A stretch of 64,000 bases of DNA from Acidobacteriota bacterium (GTDB taxonomy: Bacteria > Acidobacteriota > Blastocatellia > Pyrinomonadales > Pyrinomonadaceae). The first letter of the stretch is position 1, and every line of letters begins with the position of its first letter. The stretch covers positions 2,914,001 through 2,978,000 of the forward strand of contig CP065000.1 of NCBI GenBank assembly GCA_016700075.1, given 5' to 3'. A model generated the notes under the pieces. That model saw nothing but the letters and a program-made list of their open reading frames with translations, was not told the origin of the DNA and made no database searches. Both the position numbers and the translations under genes were made by a program. This document shows, in pieces, positions 15,816 to 23,496 of this stretch.

Positions 15816-16487
15816 ATGAATTCTGCGATCATCGTCGCCGCAGGCTCAGGCCAAAGATTCGGCTCAGAAATACCAAAACAGTTCGTCCCGATCCTCGGAA
15901 AACCATTGATAGCGCGCACGTTAGAGCGTTTCACAGAATGTGATGCGATCGATGAGATCGTGCTTGTGCTTTCGGAAGACGGCGAACGGGTTTTTGCCGA
16001 AATGCCGTTGGATCTTCCGGGCTTAAAGATCGTCCACGGCGGCGAAACCCGTGCTCGATCAGTTCGAAATGGCCTGGACGCCGTCGACGCGGCATCTCGG
16101 GTCGTTGCAGTTCACGACGGAGCACGCCCTTTGGTAACGGTTGACGAGATCGCAAAAACGGTAAGGGCCGCAGAGCGAACCGGGGCAGCATGCCTCGTCG
16201 CGGCCGTGTCCGATACGATAAAATCGATCCGCGGCAACGAGATAACAGCGACTTTGAACAGGACGCAGCTTCGTAGGGCGCTTACGCCGCAGGCTTTTCA
16301 CGTTGAGGTATTGCGAAAAGCGTTTGAGAACATCGAACTCGATGATCGTGTTACCGACGAATGCTATCTGGTCGAAAAGCTCGGCCATCCGATCACGATA
16401 GTCGAAGGCAGTTCGCGGAATATCAAGGTCACGCATCCTGAGGACATTCTCTTTGCCGAGGCTGTCCTCACTTCAGGCACAATATGA
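15816..16487 (+). CDS. ispD: 2-C-methyl-D-erythritol 4-phosphate cytidylyltransferase
   Basis: IspD makes CDP-methylerythritol in the MEP isoprenoid pathway. The 223-residue protein has the CTP-binding motif AAGSGQRFG with the following PKQF lysine, VHDGARP near residue 105 and LNRTQLRRALTPQAF. Length is typical. Its stop overlaps the ispF ATG by four bases (ATGA), indicating coupled translation. Confidence 0.95.
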   Translation: MNSAIIVAAGSGQRFGSEIPKQFVPILGKPLIARTLERFTECDAIDEIVLVLSEDGERVFAEMPLDLPGLKIVHGGETRARSVRNGLDAVDAASRVVAVHDGARPLVTVDEIAKTVRAAERTGAACLVAAVSDTIKSIRGNEITATLNRTQLRRALTPQAFHVEVLRKAFENIELDDRVTDECYLVEKLGHPITIVEGSSRNIKVTHPEDILFAEAVLTSGTI

Positions 16488-16960
16488 TCAGGATCGGATT
16501 CGGAACGGACATTCACAGGCTCGAAGCCGGCCGGCCGCTGATCATCGGCGGCGTCGAGATACAGTCAGATGTTGGGGCGGTGGGGCATTCTGATGCCGAT
16601 GTGCTGCTTCACGCGATAACTGACGCGGTTCTCGGCTCGCTCGCTCTCGGCGACATCGGGCAGCATTTTCCTGATAGCGACGAAAGATGGAAAGGAGCAG
16701 ACAGCCTGACCTTTTTGCGGCACGCGAACAAATTGATAAGTGAAAATGGATACTTGGTCGTAAATCTCGACTGCGTCATCGACCTCGAATCGCCAAAGCT
16801 TCGCCCGCACATCGAACAGATGCGCGGAAATATCGCGGCGGCTCTCGATATTGATATCGACGGCGTCAGCATCAAAGCAAAGACCGGCGAAAAGGTTGAT
16901 GCAGTCGGTGAACGGCGAGCGATAAGAGCACAGGCAGTAGTGCTTGTAACAGGGAATTAG
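16484..16960 (+). CDS. ispF: 2-C-methyl-D-erythritol 2,4-cyclodiphosphate synthase
   Basis: IspF cyclises CDP-ME 2-phosphate. The 158-residue protein begins IRIGFGTDIHRLEAGRPL, with the zinc ligands of the DxH motif, and continues with HSDADVLLHAITDA, DIGQHFPDSD and the C-terminal KTGEKVDAVGERRAI. All conserved blocks are intact. It overlaps ispD; a short-unit inverted repeat begins directly after its stop. Confidence 0.95.
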   Translation: MIRIGFGTDIHRLEAGRPLIIGGVEIQSDVGAVGHSDADVLLHAITDAVLGSLALGDIGQHFPDSDERWKGADSLTFLRHANKLISENGYLVVNLDCVIDLESPKLRPHIEQMRGNIAAALDIDIDGVSIKAKTGEKVDAVGERRAIRAQAVVLVTGN

Positions 16961-17002
16961 GTGACAAGTGACAAGTGAACAGTCGATTTTTCACTTATCA
17001 CT
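16961..17002. repeat. class 1 inverted-arm element, 7-bp unit
   Basis: The left arm is GTGACAA GTGACAA GTGAACA; the right arm, read on the minus strand, is GTGATAA GTGAAAA. A 13-bp pairing is seen between 16967-16979 and 16990-17002, loop 10 bases. The element starts at the base after the ispF stop and ends 20 bases before the phosphorylase ATG. It has the same unit as the larger element at 54360-54435. Confidence 0.7.
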
Positions 17003-17021
17003 ATTTACTGAAGTCAACCAA

Positions 17022-18335
17022 ATGCGTCCACAAGAGATAATTGCAGTAAAACGCGACGGCAGCGAGTTGAACGACGCCCAGATCGAGAGCTTCATCGCCG
17101 GCGTAACCACAGGTGCGTGGGCGGACTATCAGATCACTGCGCTTGTTATGGCGATGTTCACGCGTGGGCTGAGTGTGTCGGAACAGAACTCTATCACGCG
17201 TGCGATGCTGTATTCCGGTGAGGTCATGGACCTATCCGAGATCGAGAAACCGAAGGCCGACAAACACTCAACGGGCGGCGTCGGCGACAAGACATCGCTC
17301 GTCATCGCACCGCTTGTTGCGGCGTGCGGCGCAGCGGTGCCCATGGTCTCGGGACGCGGGCTCGGCCATACAGGCGGGACGCTGGACAAACTCGAATCAA
17401 TTCCCGGTTATAACGTCAATCTCTCTTTTTCGCGGCTCAAACGCGTGATGAAGGATTGCGGTTTCGGCCTTATTGGTCAGACAAAGCAGATCGCTCCCGC
17501 GGACAAAAAACTCTATGCTCTTCGCGACGCGACTGCGACAGTGCCTTACATTCCGCTGATAGTGGCCTCGATCATGTCGAAAAAGCTTGCCGAGGGACTC
17601 GACGCTTTGGTGCTTGACGTAAAGACCGGCTCCGGGGCGTTCATTCGCGAATATAAAGATTCGGTGAAACTTGCGGCCGCTCTCTGCGAGACAGGCCGTT
17701 CATTCGGCGTGAACACAGAGGCCATCATCACGGACATGGGCCAGCCGCTCGGCCGGTTTGTGGGTAATGCTCTTGAGGTTTACGAATGTGTGAAGATCCT
17801 GCGAGGCGAGGCGGATGAAGCAATGCATCCGACGTTAGATCTCTCGATGCAATTGTCGGCGAATATGCTGGTACAGTGCGGCATTGCGGCAAAACGGCGA
17901 GATGCAGAAAGGATGCTGCAGGAAACACTGAATTCAGGCAGAGCTCTAGATCTGTTCCGCCGAAACATTGAATTGCAGGACGGCGATCCGCGGATATGCG
18001 ACCGTCCTGAAGGCCTGATAAACGCAAAGTTGAAAAAGATCCAGGTTACTGCAAGAGAATCCGGTTATCTTGCCGAGGTCGATACGTTCTCAGTTGGCAG
18101 AGCTGTCTGCGACATTGGCGGCGGACGAGTCAAGGCAGAGGACGGCGTCGATCACGCGGTCGGTTTCGAATCAGAACTGAAGATCGGCGACGCCGTCAAA
18201 CGCGGCGGCGAGATAGGCGTTATCTACTGTCGCACAAAAGAGCAGGCCGATCTGATTAGCGAAAAACTCAGAAATGCGTATAAGATATCGAAAACGCCTC
18301 CTCGAATTCCGAAGCTCATCAGAGCGCGGGTCTAA
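17022..18335 (+). CDS. pyrimidine-nucleoside / thymidine phosphorylase
   Basis: The enzyme splits pyrimidine nucleosides with phosphate into base and (deoxy)ribose 1-phosphate. The 437-residue protein has the family signature KADKHSTGGVGDKTSL, GRGLGHTGGTLDKLESIPG, DVKTGSGAF with the catalytic lysine, and the C-terminal beta-alpha hammerhead domain (about 345-437). An in-frame ATG at 16968 would start inside the GTGA repeat and add 18 non-homologous residues; ATG at 17022 (MRPQEIIAVKRDG) is the family start. It is followed by a nucleoside-type ABC binding protein and ATPase, so uptake and breakdown of nucleosides are linked. Confidence 0.93.
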   Translation: MRPQEIIAVKRDGSELNDAQIESFIAGVTTGAWADYQITALVMAMFTRGLSVSEQNSITRAMLYSGEVMDLSEIEKPKADKHSTGGVGDKTSLVIAPLVAACGAAVPMVSGRGLGHTGGTLDKLESIPGYNVNLSFSRLKRVMKDCGFGLIGQTKQIAPADKKLYALRDATATVPYIPLIVASIMSKKLAEGLDALVLDVKTGSGAFIREYKDSVKLAAALCETGRSFGVNTEAIITDMGQPLGRFVGNALEVYECVKILRGEADEAMHPTLDLSMQLSANMLVQCGIAAKRRDAERMLQETLNSGRALDLFRRNIELQDGDPRICDRPEGLINAKLKKIQVTARESGYLAEVDTFSVGRAVCDIGGGRVKAEDGVDHAVGFESELKIGDAVKRGGEIGVIYCRTKEQADLISEKLRNAYKISKTPPRIPKLIRARV

Positions 18336-18341
18336 GGTCCT

Positions 18342-19400
18342 ATGAAATTTCGTGCTTCGATAATTTTGATCTTTGCCGCGGCCGCGTCATTGCTGCTTTC
18401 TTCGTGTGCTGAAAGGACCGACGCCCGCCGCGACGGCTGCAGTATTCGCGTTGGCATCGTCTTTGACATCGGCGGAAAGAACGACCGTTCTTTCAACGCC
18501 GCGGCGTGGGAAGGCGTGCAGCGTGCTGAACGCGATCTGCCGATCTGCCTTTATGACGTTGAGCCCGGCAATCCGACGTCCATCGAGCCGGCGATGCGTG
18601 CATTTGCCGAAAAGAATTTTGATCTCATCATCGGCGTCGGCTTTGCCCAAGGCCCGATCATGCAAAAGGTGGCCGTCGATTATCCGAACATCAGATTCGC
18701 CATCGTTGACGGCGTAATTTTCGATAAAGACGGCAAAACGCCGCTGCAGAACGTCGCATCGCTTGTTTTCCACGAGCACGAAGGCTCTTATCTGGTCGGA
18801 ATGATCGCAGCCTCCAAGTCAAAGACCGGGACGCTCGGCTTTATCGGCGGCATGGATATTCCATTGATCCACCGTTTTGCAAAAGGCTACGAAGAAGGGG
18901 CGAAGTCCGTAAATCCGAACGCGAAGGTGATAATCAACTACGTCGGCGTAACGGATCATGCTTGGAACAATCCCGGCAAGGGCAAAGAACTTTCCCTAGC
19001 ACAGATCGAAAAAGGAGCCGATATTATCTTCACCGCGGCGGGGAATTCGGGCCTGGGGGCATTTGATGCGGTCGAGCAATACGGCCGAAACGCTCAGGGC
19101 GAGGCGAATAAATTCGTTATCGGCGTTGACTCAAATCAGAATGCTGTAAAACCCGGATTCGTGCTGACCTCAATGGTCAAGCGCGTCGATAATGCAGTTT
19201 ACGACGTCGTCAAAGAGGTGCTCGAAGGGCGTTTTCAGGGCGGTTTTCACGTCTTCGGCCTCGACAAGGACGGCGTCGCCTATGCGATGGATGAACACAA
19301 TGACGGCCTGATCCCGGCAGACGTAATTGAGAAAACAGAGGCTGCCCGAACCAAGATCATCGCCGGCGAGATCAAGGTGACCGACGCAATGGCGAATTAA
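18342..19400 (+). CDS. BMP-family substrate-binding lipoprotein (nucleoside ABC transporter)
   Basis: The 352-residue protein has a lipoprotein signal peptide with lipobox LLSSC (Cys22) and a periplasmic-binding fold of the basic membrane protein/PnrA class: VGIVFDIGGKNDRSFNAAAWEG, IIGVGFAQGP, GFIGGMDIPLIHRFAKGYEEG, FTAAGNSGLGAFDA, VIGVDSNQN. Members bind purine or pyrimidine nucleosides. It lies 6 bp after the nucleoside phosphorylase and 2 bp before the ATPase, an obvious operon. Confidence 0.92.
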   Translation: MKFRASIILIFAAAASLLLSSCAERTDARRDGCSIRVGIVFDIGGKNDRSFNAAAWEGVQRAERDLPICLYDVEPGNPTSIEPAMRAFAEKNFDLIIGVGFAQGPIMQKVAVDYPNIRFAIVDGVIFDKDGKTPLQNVASLVFHEHEGSYLVGMIAASKSKTGTLGFIGGMDIPLIHRFAKGYEEGAKSVNPNAKVIINYVGVTDHAWNNPGKGKELSLAQIEKGADIIFTAAGNSGLGAFDAVEQYGRNAQGEANKFVIGVDSNQNAVKPGFVLTSMVKRVDNAVYDVVKEVLEGRFQGGFHVFGLDKDGVAYAMDEHNDGLIPADVIEKTEAARTKIIAGEIKVTDAMAN

Positions 19401-19402
19401 GC

Positions 19403-20896
19403 ATGCTGGAAATCAAGAATATCAGAAAGACTTTCGGCGACACGGTTGCTAATGACAATGTGTCGATAACGGTGCACAAAGGCACTATCCACGCCATTGT
19501 GGGCGAGAACGGTGCCGGCAAATCTACCGCGATGAAGATCGTGTATGGTTTTTACACGGCGGATTCGGGCGAGATATTTTTGGACGGGCAGCGAGTGATC
19601 ATCCGCAATCCGCACGACGCCATCGCTCTAGGTATCGGCATGGTGCATCAGCATTTTATGCTCGTCGATACTATGACGGTCGCTGAGAACATCATTCTCG
19701 GCGCCGAGACCGGCACCACCGCAAGTCTCGATCTTGAAAAAGCCAACGTAGATATCAAGAAGCTCTCCGACGAACTGAAGCTCGAGATCGATCCTCGAGC
19801 TGTGATCGAGGACCTTTCGGTCGGCCAGCAGCAGCGTGTTGAATTGCTGAAAGCTCTCTACCGCAATGCTGACCTGCTCATTCTTGACGAGCCTACGGCT
19901 GTACTTTCACCGCAGGAGGTCGAAGAGTTTTTCGGCATACTTCGCCGAATGAAAGATCAGGGCAAGACCATCGTCATCATCACGCACAAGCTGGACGAAG
20001 TATTGGCTATATCGGACGAAGTAACCGTGATGCGCGATGGAAAAACGGTAGGCAATGTGAAGACGAGCGAGACGAACGCCAAAGAACTCGCACGAATGAT
20101 CGTCGGGCGTGATGTCCTGCTTCGCGTCGAGAAAACCGATGCAGTTCCGGCGGCTGATGTATTAACGGTGAGCGGGCTGGATGTGAGAGGGAAGTTTGGC
20201 CTTGCGGTCAAGAATGTGTCGTTCTCGGTTCGTGCCGGAGAGATCGTCGGCGTTGCCGGGATCGAAGGCAACGGCCAAACGGAACTCGTCGAGGCCCTTG
20301 CGGGTTTGACGCGTCCCGCGTCGGGCACGATCTCGCTGAACGGCAAGGACGTAACACGAGCATCCGCACGCGAACTGAAAGAACTCGGCGTCGCCCATAT
20401 TCCTGAGGACCGGCATCGCCGCGGCCTGCTGCTCAATTCCGATCTGGCAGAAAATGCCATTCTAGGCGTTCATTACCGCCCGCCGATGGCGTCGGCAGCC
20501 GGCGTTATAAATACTGCAGCGGTTGAAAAACGCGTCGGCGGGATAATTGATAATTTTGACGTTCGTCCGCCGGATCCAACACTTGCTGCGAGATCGCTCT
20601 CAGGCGGCAATCAGCAAAAGCTGATCATCGGTAGGGAATTTGAACTAAACCCAAAACTCCTTCTTGTTTCCCAGCCGACACGCGGCGTCGATATCGGCGC
20701 TATCGAATTCATACATCGAAAGCTCATTGAACTTCGCGACAGCGGTGCGGCTGTTTTGCTTGTATCTGCTGAGTTGGAAGAGGTGACTGCCCTCGCCGAC
20801 CGGCTGCTCGTTATCCGCGAAGGCGAGATCGTCGGTGAGGTCGACCCGAAAGTAACATCCGCCGAAGAGATCGGCCTGATGATGACCGGCGGTTAG
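19403..20896 (+). CDS. nucleoside-type ABC transporter ATPase (two fused nucleotide-binding domains)
   Basis: The 497-residue protein carries two ATPase domains in tandem, as in sugar (RbsA) and nucleoside (YufO/NupO) importers. Domain 1: Walker A GENGAGKST at 34-42, Q loop HQHFMLVDTMTV, signature LSVGQQQRVE, Walker B LLILDEPTAVL. Domain 2: degenerate Walker A GIEGNGQTE, signature LSGGNQQKL, RGVDIGA. The two permease genes normally next to it (yufP/yufQ type) are missing: the following gene is convergent and overlaps its last four bases. Confidence 0.93.
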   Translation: MLEIKNIRKTFGDTVANDNVSITVHKGTIHAIVGENGAGKSTAMKIVYGFYTADSGEIFLDGQRVIIRNPHDAIALGIGMVHQHFMLVDTMTVAENIILGAETGTTASLDLEKANVDIKKLSDELKLEIDPRAVIEDLSVGQQQRVELLKALYRNADLLILDEPTAVLSPQEVEEFFGILRRMKDQGKTIVIITHKLDEVLAISDEVTVMRDGKTVGNVKTSETNAKELARMIVGRDVLLRVEKTDAVPAADVLTVSGLDVRGKFGLAVKNVSFSVRAGEIVGVAGIEGNGQTELVEALAGLTRPASGTISLNGKDVTRASARELKELGVAHIPEDRHRRGLLLNSDLAENAILGVHYRPPMASAAGVINTAAVEKRVGGIIDNFDVRPPDPTLAARSLSGGNQQKLIIGREFELNPKLLLVSQPTRGVDIGAIEFIHRKLIELRDSGAAVLLVSAELEEVTALADRLLVIREGEIVGEVDPKVTSAEEIGLMMTGG

Positions 20897-22080
20897 TTTT
20901 CGCCGAAGATGCTCTTCATCGCTGCGACAGCACGGTGGAGATTCTCCATCGACGTAGCATACGAGAACCGCAGCCAGCCGTCCGCTCCGAAACCTGCTCC
21001 GTCGGTAACGACGATATGAGCCTCTTTCAGCAATGCTTCGGCGACTGCCGAGGAATCTGCAAATCTATCACTGAGCAATTCACGGACATCTACGAAAGCA
21101 TAGAACGCGCCTTCAGGCATCGGGCATTTGAAGCCGCGAACGCCGTTAAGTGCGGGAACGAACCAGTTGCGGCGGCTTTCATATTCGCTCGTCATAGCGT
21201 TGACGGCGGCGATGGTCGCGTCTGAGTTCTGCAGAGCTTTGGCACATGCGTATTGGACGAACGACGTCGGGTGCGTTGCAGAGTGGCTCTGCAATTTGAC
21301 CATCGCTTTCGTCCATTCTTCATTGGCGATGGTGTAGCCGATGCGCCAACCGGTCATCGCGTACGTTTTTGAAAAACTCCCTGCGACGCAGACGAAATTT
21401 CGCAATTCCGGCGGAAGGCATGCGAGCGAGAATGGTTCCGCCGGCGGATACGCGAAGAATAGATAACATTCATCCGTCAGCACATAAACGCCGCTTTCGG
21501 CGCAGACCTCGAGGATCTTTTTCATTTCGCCCGGCGGTATGACGCGGCCCGAAGGGTTATTCGGCGAGTTGATGATCAGCAGCTTGGTCCGTGCGGAGAT
21601 AGAATTCCGTACCTGTTCGGCGGTCAGAACAAATCCGGTTTCCTCTGTTTCAATAAAAACGCTTTTTGCTTCGCAGAATGCGGTGATCTCAGGAAAAGTG
21701 ACCCAATATGGTTTCGGGATCAGAACCTCGTCGCCCGGATCGAGCAGCGTGCACGCCGCGTTGAAAAGAGCCTGTTTGCCTCCGCACGCCGCGGCGATCT
21801 CGGTTTGGCTCAATTGCGAGCCGAATCTTGCCGTATAGAAATCAACGATCGCATTCCTGAACTCAGCAAGCCCCGCGGTCGCGGTGTATTTCGTTAATCC
21901 TTTTGCAAGGCCCTCAGATGCATAGGCCTTTATAAAATCCGGCGTATCAAAGTCCGGTTCGCCGACCGACAGATCGATAACGTCAACACCACTTGCACGC
22001 ATCTCAGCCGCCATCTGTGCGGCGATAAGCGTGGACGAGCCCTTCATTGCGGCGACGTGTTTGGAAACCGGGAAGGTCAT
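20893..22080 (-). CDS. class I/II pyridoxal-phosphate aminotransferase (aspartate aminotransferase-like)
   Basis: A 395-residue fold-type I aminotransferase: DLSVGEPDFDTPDFIK at the N-terminus, KYTATAGLAEFR, INSPNNPSGRVI, TDECYLFF and the PLP lysine motif SFSKTYAMTGWRIGY near residue 235, then LRFSYATS with the carboxylate-binding arginine. Subfamily Ib aspartate aminotransferases look like this; it might also serve as the missing N-succinyl-diaminopimelate aminotransferase of the lysine pathway, but nothing in the sequence proves that. Convergent with the ABC ATPase. Confidence 0.9.
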   Translation of the reverse strand: MTFPVSKHVAAMKGSSTLIAAQMAAEMRASGVDVIDLSVGEPDFDTPDFIKAYASEGLAKGLTKYTATAGLAEFRNAIVDFYTARFGSQLSQTEIAAACGGKQALFNAACTLLDPGDEVLIPKPYWVTFPEITAFCEAKSVFIETEETGFVLTAEQVRNSISARTKLLIINSPNNPSGRVIPPGEMKKILEVCAESGVYVLTDECYLFFAYPPAEPFSLACLPPELRNFVCVAGSFSKTYAMTGWRIGYTIANEEWTKAMVKLQSHSATHPTSFVQYACAKALQNSDATIAAVNAMTSEYESRRNWFVPALNGVRGFKCPMPEGAFYAFVDVRELLSDRFADSSAVAEALLKEAHIVVTDGAGFGADGWLRFSYATSMENLHRAVAAMKSIFGEN

Positions 22081-22092
22081 AGGAAGATTTTG

Positions 22093-22128
22093 CCACAGAG
22101 AGCACAGAGAGCCCAGAGAGCACAGAGA
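22093..22128. repeat. single arm of a CACAGAG class 1 element, 9-bp unit
   Basis: Four tandem 9-bp units: CCACAGAGA, GCACAGAGA, GCCCAGAGA, GCACAGAGA. They start 13 bases upstream of the aminotransferase ATG. No matching inverted arm is visible within the 90-bp gap to coaD. The same CCACAGAG word builds both arms of the element at 60993-61063. Confidence 0.6.
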
Positions 22129-22170
22129 CGAGATCCCGCAAACTGAAAGAAGTTACGGATCTTCAGGTTT

Positions 22171-22665
22171 TCATCGTCCGTTTGATTTCGATCTCATTCT
22201 GGATTCAACGAGTTCCGGGATCAGTCCGTCGACGCGGCCGCCGAGTTCGAATACCTGCTTCATCAGCGTCGATGAGACGTAGCTGAATTCTTCGCCGGCC
22301 ATAAGGAAGACCGTTTCGATGGTCGGTTCCAAACGGCGGTTCATCAGGGCCATTCGGAGTTCGTATTCGTAGTCGGCAACGGCACGAATACCGCGTACTA
22401 TCGCCGTCGCATTTCTGCTCTTTGCAAATTCCGCGGTCAGTCCTGAAAAACTTTCGACCAACATCGTGCAGCCCGCTGTATTTACCGTCGGCAGCACTTC
22501 GCGGATCATTTCGCATCGCTCTTCGACGGTGAACATCGGCTTCTTTTCCGGATTATTCAGCACGGCGACGATCATCTCATCAAAAAGCGGTGCCGAACGG
22601 CGGATGATGTCCAAATGTCCGTTCGTCAGCGGGTCAAATGAGCCTGGGAATATCGCGCGACGCAT
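22171..22665 (-). CDS. coaD: phosphopantetheine adenylyltransferase
   Basis: CoaD transfers AMP to 4'-phosphopantetheine in coenzyme A synthesis. The 164-residue protein begins MRRAIFPGSFDPLTNGHLD, containing the HxGH-type nucleotidyl-transferase motif (TNGH), and has NPEKKPMFTVEERCEM, ESFSGL, IVRGIRAVADYEYE and the C-terminal SSTLMKQVFELGG. An in-frame TTG at 22680 would add five residues and begin inside an inverted repeat; ATG at 22665 is the family start. Confidence 0.95.
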   Translation of the reverse strand: MRRAIFPGSFDPLTNGHLDIIRRSAPLFDEMIVAVLNNPEKKPMFTVEERCEMIREVLPTVNTAGCTMLVESFSGLTAEFAKSRNATAIVRGIRAVADYEYELRMALMNRRLEPTIETVFLMAGEEFSYVSSTLMKQVFELGGRVDGLIPELVESRMRSKSNGR

Positions 22666-22690
22666 ATTGTGTAGATACAATGTAATTACA
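22666..22690. promoter_or_regulatory. nested palindromes directly upstream of coaD
   Basis: ATTGT (22666-22670) and ACAAT (22677-22681) form an inverted repeat that touches the coaD start codon, and TGTAATTACA (22681-22690) is a perfect 10-bp palindrome beside it. The position suits an operator or a translation-affecting hairpin, but no regulator is known. Confidence 0.3.
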
Positions 22691-22819
22691 ATTTGCGAAA
22701 AGTTTGCCAGCTGCTTGCTTTTCGGCTGTAATTAGATCGCTTTCGGTGCTAGAATCTTGTCCATCGTGCGAAAAATACGACGATGAATTTCGGCGAGAAA
22801 AGCATAGCACACGCGTGAT

Positions 22820-23494
22820 ATGAACAAAAACGGACAAGCCGCGGCATTTTACGATCTCGAGGGTACGCTGGTCAGCACGAACCTCGTCCACACGCTGGCG
22901 TTTTATTCGACGCGGCAGCAGGGGCTTTGGCAGACGGCGAAAGCGAGCGTCAGCACGCTGGCAAAGCTGCCGTTCTTCGGCGTGACCGACCTTTATTCGC
23001 GAAACGTCTTTAACGAAGTGTTTTTCCGCAGTTACGAAGGCTGGTCGCAGGACCGGCTGCGTTATTTCTCGGAGGAGCTTTTTGAGGATGTGCTTAAGCC
23101 TGCTGTGTTTCCGGGTACGTATGACCTCATTGCTCAAGGCAAAAAGATCGGCCAGCGACAGGTCGTGCTGACGGGAGCTCTCGATTTCACCATCGACAAA
23201 TTGATGCAGCATCTCGGCATCGATGATTACGTCGCGAATCGGCTCGAATTCGTCAACGGCTACGCGACCGGCCGCGTCCTGCCGCCCGTTATGGCGTCCG
23301 CCACAAAGGCAAAATGGATACGCGAATATGCCGAGAAGAACAACATCAACCTGAGCGAATCATACGCCTATTCGGACAGCATTTCCGACCTGCCGATGTT
23401 ATCGATCGTCGGGCATCCGGTCGCCGTCTGCCCCGACTTTAGATTGAAGCAGACAGCGAGACAGCACGATTGGGCGGTATTGGACCTTAAATAG
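22820..23494 (+). CDS. HAD-superfamily IB phosphatase-like protein
   Basis: A 224-residue HAD-IB family protein (SerB/PlsC-partner type). Motif I is FYDLEGTLV with the nucleophile Asp12, but the usual acid/base aspartate two residues later is Glu14; motif II is LTGA, motif III the lysine in ATKAKW, motif IV DSISDLPML. The helical cap lies at about residues 20-100. The D-to-E change may alter or slow phosphatase activity. It is two bases before the LarA-like gene and heads the lipid cluster; HAD-IB enzymes are commonly paired with PlsC-type acyltransferases, here supplied by the 1491-residue enzyme. Confidence 0.85.
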   Translation: MNKNGQAAAFYDLEGTLVSTNLVHTLAFYSTRQQGLWQTAKASVSTLAKLPFFGVTDLYSRNVFNEVFFRSYEGWSQDRLRYFSEELFEDVLKPAVFPGTYDLIAQGKKIGQRQVVLTGALDFTIDKLMQHLGIDDYVANRLEFVNGYATGRVLPPVMASATKAKWIREYAEKNNINLSESYAYSDSISDLPMLSIVGHPVAVCPDFRLKQTARQHDWAVLDLK

Positions 23495-23496
23495 CT

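Noticed and set aside
16968..17021. Upstream ATG of the nucleoside phosphorylase
   Set aside because: The added 18 residues are encoded by the GTGA repeat and do not fit the family; ATG 17022 does.
20893..22080. Naming the aminotransferase dapC to complete the lysine pathway
   Set aside because: It is not in the lysine operon, and motifs only support a general class I/II aminotransferase.
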